NCBI GenBank assembly: GCA_016795505.1
Contig: JAEUHH010000067.1
Coordinates: forward strand, 1-64,000
Direction of reading: 5' to 3'
DNA length: 64,000 nucleotides
Source: Verrucomicrobiales bacterium
Lineage (GTDB): Bacteria; Verrucomicrobiota; Verrucomicrobiia; Verrucomicrobiales; DEV007
Below are positions 61,386 to 64,000 of this stretch, in pieces; within the stretch, counting starts at the first letter, position 1; every line of letters starts with the position of its first letter. Both the position numbers and the translations under genes were made by a program. The notes beneath the pieces are model-generated. The model was given only the letters and a program-made list of their open reading frames with translations, was not told the DNA's origin and made no database searches.

Positions 61386-62471
61386 TCACCCAAACATCTC
61401 CAACTGTCCCGGCATCAGCCGCCGGAAAGCAGCGGTGTTCAGGCGGATGCGGTCGCTGGTCAGACCGGCGCGACGGGCGGAGACTTGGAAAAGGGTCCGG
61501 ATTTCCTCGGCGATGGGGCCTTCGCCGGTGAATCGGGTGCCGAAGGTGCTGTCATTGAGGCGGTCGCCGCCGCGCAGATCGCGGATGCGGCCGAGAATTT
61601 TCTCCTGCGATTGGGGATGATGCCGCTGGAGCCAGCCGGAGAAGATGTCCGCGACGCCGAGAGGCAGGCGCAGGACAGTGTAGGTGGCAAAATGCGCTCC
61701 GTGATCGGCCGCCGCCTGGAGCAGGGCGGGGATCTCGTGATCGTTCAGGCCGGGAATGACCGGGGCGAGGGAAATGCCCGCCGGTATGCCGGCATCGGTC
61801 AGCTCGCGCAGGGCGCGGAGCCGGGCTTCGGGGCGGGAGGCACGGGGTTCGAGCCTGCCGGCGAGGGTGGCGTCGAGGCTGGTCAGGGAAATGGCGACCA
61901 CGGCGGCACCGTGAGCGGCGAGCTCGCCCAAGTGGTCGCAGTCGCGGGTGACGAGGGCGTTTTTCGTAATGATTCCGACGGGATTGCGGAAGCGGGCTAG
62001 GACTTCGAGACAGGCGCGGGTGATCCTGAGTTCCCGCTCGACTGGCTGATAGCAGTCCGTCACGCCGCTGCAGGCGAGCACCTTGGGCTGCCACGAGGCC
62101 GAGGCGAGTTCCCACTCGAGCAGGTCGGCGGCGTGTTCCTTGACCATGATCCGGGTCTCGAAATCGAGCCCGGCATTGAAGCCGAGATACTCGTGATAGG
62201 GCCGGGCGTAGCAATAGGCACAGCCGTGCTCGCAGCCGCGATAGGGATTGAGGCTGGCCTCGAAGCCGAGATCCGGGCTGCTGTTGGTCGAGATGATGCT
62301 CTGGCTGTCGTCGCGAAGATACGTGGTGCGGGGTCGCACTTTGGCGAAATCGGGGTCGATCGCGGCGAGTTCTTCGAGAGCGCCATCGTCGATCTCAAGG
62401 TGCAGCTTCTCAAAGCGGTTGGCGGGTCGGGAGACCGTGCCGCGGCCTCGATCGTCGGTGTAGTGGCTCAT
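61386..62471 (-). CDS. PA0069-type radical SAM protein
   Basis: 361 aa; ATG at 62471 (MSHYTDDRGRGTVSRPANRF) chosen, since longer frames upstream overlap the neighbouring gene and have no similarity. The 4Fe-4S cluster motif CxxxCxxC is at Cys80, Cys84, Cys87 (GCEHGCAYCYARP). Further family lines are NPYRGCEHG, LACSGVTDCYQPVE, RITRACLEVLARFRNPV and ISLTSLDATLAGRLEPRA. This group is related to spore photoproduct lyase and found beside DNA-repair genes in some genomes; the substrate is unknown. Divergent from the cyclase-like gene. Confidence 0.9.
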   Translation of the reverse strand: MSHYTDDRGRGTVSRPANRFEKLHLEIDDGALEELAAIDPDFAKVRPRTTYLRDDSQSIISTNSSPDLGFEASLNPYRGCEHGCAYCYARPYHEYLGFNAGLDFETRIMVKEHAADLLEWELASASWQPKVLACSGVTDCYQPVERELRITRACLEVLARFRNPVGIITKNALVTRDCDHLGELAAHGAAVVAISLTSLDATLAGRLEPRASRPEARLRALRELTDAGIPAGISLAPVIPGLNDHEIPALLQAAADHGAHFATYTVLRLPLGVADIFSGWLQRHHPQSQEKILGRIRDLRGGDRLNDSTFGTRFTGEGPIAEEIRTLFQVSARRAGLTSDRIRLNTAAFRRLMPGQLEMFG

Positions 62472-62607
62472 GAAAGGTTGATAAAGTGATTTTTTGAACA
62501 GTATTCTAAATTCGCCGTCTGGCAACCGTGTGGGAGGGATTCGGCGAACATTTTGTGGATTTTCCCTTCGCGGAGCCGGTGGGATGGGCCATGGTGAGCT
62601 TTGACGA

Positions 62608-64000
62608 ATGCGATTTTCCACACGAGTGCTTCTGGCGCTGATCGGCGCGGCGGTGGTGACCCACGGGGTGCTCTTCGCGTTGATGTACCGGACCGCTCGG
62701 GACAGTTTGTTTCGGGAGATGCGGGTGCAGGTGGCGAACATCGCGTCGACCGGAGCGCTGTCGATCGATGCGGCGGCGCACGAGTCGATCCGCGGGCCAG
62801 AAGGCGCCCAGACGCCGGCGTATGAGCAACTGGTGAGGCGGGCGCGGGCGATCCGTGACGCGAATCGCCGCAGCGACATACGAGTGAAGTACGTTTACAC
62901 CGCCCGCCCCAATCCGGCTCACCCGAGCGGCTTTGAGTTTGTGATCGATGCCGAGGAGTCGGCGGAGGAACGTTCCCTCCCGGGCGATCCGTTTCCCGAA
63001 CTGACGGAGCCGCTGCGGTTGGATGAGACGCGGGCGGACGAACGGTTTTCGACCGATCAATGGGGCACCTGGCTCAGTGCCAGCGCGCCGATCCGCGATG
63101 CGTCGGGGAATCCGGTGGCGGTGCTGGGAGTGGATGTCTCGGCGGATGTGGTGCGGGCCACGCTGGCGGATCTGTGGTGGCGTGGGGCCGGTGCCCTGGG
63201 CATTGCTTTTGCCGTGGCGGGCGGGCTCGCCTGGTTGATCTACCGGTGGGTGCGCAGTCCGATCCTGGAGATCGAGCGGGCGGTGGACCGGGTGGGGCAG
63301 GGCGATTATCCCATCGAGACGCATCTCGCGAACAGCGAAGACTTCGAGCGGGTGGCCCTGGCCCTGAATACGGCGGCACGAGCCCTGCGGGAGCGCGAGA
63401 CGCTGAAGGAGAATCTCGCCCGCATCGTCGGCGACCAGGTGGCGGGTCGGCTGGCCCTGCGGAGCGGGAATACCGGGAGGAGCGAAGCCGCGGGCGGGGA
63501 CAAGGCCCCGGTGGCGCTGCTGTTCGCCGGTTTCCGCGATGCCTCGGAGCGATTGACTCGGGAGGCACCTGATCAGGCGGCCAAGCTGATCGAGGAACTG
63601 TGCGCCGCGGTGATCGAGGGTGTGGTCGAGTATGGTGGGGAGGTGGTTTCCTTTCAGCGGGACGGTTTGCTCGCGGTTTTTGAGGATGAGGAAAGCCGGG
63701 CTGCCGCCGGCAATGCCGCGGTGAGGGCGATGCGGGCGGCCTTCAAGGTGCGGCGGCAGACGGAGAAGCTGTTCTGGCGCTGGATGGCCGAGGACCGGCT
63801 CAGTGAGCGTCCGTGGCTCGGGGTCAGCGTCGATGTGCCGACGACGGAAGGCGTCGAAGCCGGCGGCGTGGCCGGGCGGGTGATCTCGATCGACGGGTTG
63901 ACGCGCGAGTTGTCCATCGGCGTGCTGGCTTCGGCCGACATTGCCCGGGCGGTGGCATCGGAGATGGAACTGAGGCCGGCAGGCAGGCCGGGGGACACGG
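62608..64000 (+). CDS. Membrane receptor with HAMP and degenerate class III nucleotidyl cyclase domain (partial)
   Basis: At least 464 aa; ATG at 62608, open at the right edge. MRFSTRVLLALIGAAVVTHGV is the first membrane helix; an extracytoplasmic Cache-type sensor (about residues 30-185; WGTWLSASAPIRDASGNPVAVLGVDVS) follows, then a second helix (LGIAFAVAGGLAWLIYRWV), HAMP (about 205-265) and a cyclase-like domain. The latter reads VALLFAGFRDASERL where active cyclases have FADIRGFT, so the first metal-binding aspartate is replaced by glycine. The second acidic position seems kept (VVSFQRDGLLAVFED). A long insertion follows. It may be catalytically dead and act as a regulatory partner. Confidence 0.75.
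   Translation, partial: MRFSTRVLLALIGAAVVTHGVLFALMYRTARDSLFREMRVQVANIASTGALSIDAAAHESIRGPEGAQTPAYEQLVRRARAIRDANRRSDIRVKYVYTARPNPAHPSGFEFVIDAEESAEERSLPGDPFPELTEPLRLDETRADERFSTDQWGTWLSASAPIRDASGNPVAVLGVDVSADVVRATLADLWWRGAGALGIAFAVAGGLAWLIYRWVRSPILEIERAVDRVGQGDYPIETHLANSEDFERVALALNTAARALRERETLKENLARIVGDQVAGRLALRSGNTGRSEAAGGDKAPVALLFAGFRDASERLTREAPDQAAKLIEELCAAVIEGVVEYGGEVVSFQRDGLLAVFEDEESRAAAGNAAVRAMRAAFKVRRQTEKLFWRWMAEDRLSERPWLGVSVDVPTTEGVEAGGVAGRVISIDGLTRELSIGVLASADIARAVASEMELRPAGRPGDT

Noticed and set aside
62472-62879. Longer radical SAM protein starting near 62879
   Set aside because: The extension is antisense to the cyclase-like gene and has no similarity to the family; the PA0069-type N-terminus begins at 62471.

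Overview
The window looks like a chromosomal segment of a high-GC member of the Verrucomicrobiota (a Haloferula/Luteolibacter-like organism is my best guess). Support comes from the gene content of the right half: FAD-dependent oxidoreductase with a golvesin-like tail, PQQ-like beta-propeller, large secreted c-type cytochrome, M60 metallopeptidase, secreted esterase and truncated globin. This is inference from family distribution; there is no rRNA or other phylogenetic marker here.

Left part, about 1-36035, is a defense island. It starts in a 9-bp tandem repeat (1-180). Next, on the minus strand, come a 1988-aa STAND/ORC-like ATPase gene and a small HEPN-type gene (7829 down to 693). A plus-strand pair follows: a caspase-like peptidase and a UPF0489 protein (8140-9605). 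Then a six-gene minus-strand array (29100 down to 9563) encodes a sigma-region-4/HTH/HEPN-like protein, an unrecognised 1188-aa protein, a 2028-aa DUF1998-type helicase resembling DruE, a beta-class DNA methyltransferase, a small PD-(D/E)xK-like nuclease and a type III-like Res helicase-nuclease. Divergent from it, on the plus strand (29270-33522), is a CBASS operon: a CRISPR-ring-nuclease-like (NE0113/SSO2081-type) protein with a C-terminal winged helix, an HNH-SAVED effector (Cap5-like), a CD-NTase, and an E2-like protein with a SEC-C zinc motif. The ring-nuclease-like gene is bracketed by two copies of the same operator-like element, GACGTC-N4-GACGTC. My main hypothesis is that this protein is a cyclic-nucleotide-responsive regulator of the CBASS operon. 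A DUF5131 (Gp37/Gp68) protein with a ParB-like DNA-binding tail ends the island.

The island edge is marked by a 41-nt 5' fragment of a tRNA-Ile2/Met(CAT) gene (36035-36075, minus) broken in the 3' side of the anticodon stem, beside a TTTGCA-N6-TGCAAA inverted repeat and a TTTCTACA direct repeat. No integrase or transposase gene is visible.

Right part, about 36.1-64 kb, is ordinary chromosome, visibly richer in G+C. It carries NnrS and a HEAT-like protein; secreted repeat proteins; truncated hemoglobin with a DCC-family (DUF393) protein; a small membrane protein; two overlapping paralogous secreted proteins; a minus-strand run of LolA-like protein, sulfotransferase, esterase and M60 peptidase; PgeF and IspE; a PQQ-like propeller protein; a DUF6797-like cytochrome; an FAD oxidoreductase; a PA0069-type radical SAM protein; and a membrane protein with a degenerate class III cyclase domain that runs off the right edge. 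Short intergenic inverted repeats built around ACAGGGT recur in at least five places across both halves.
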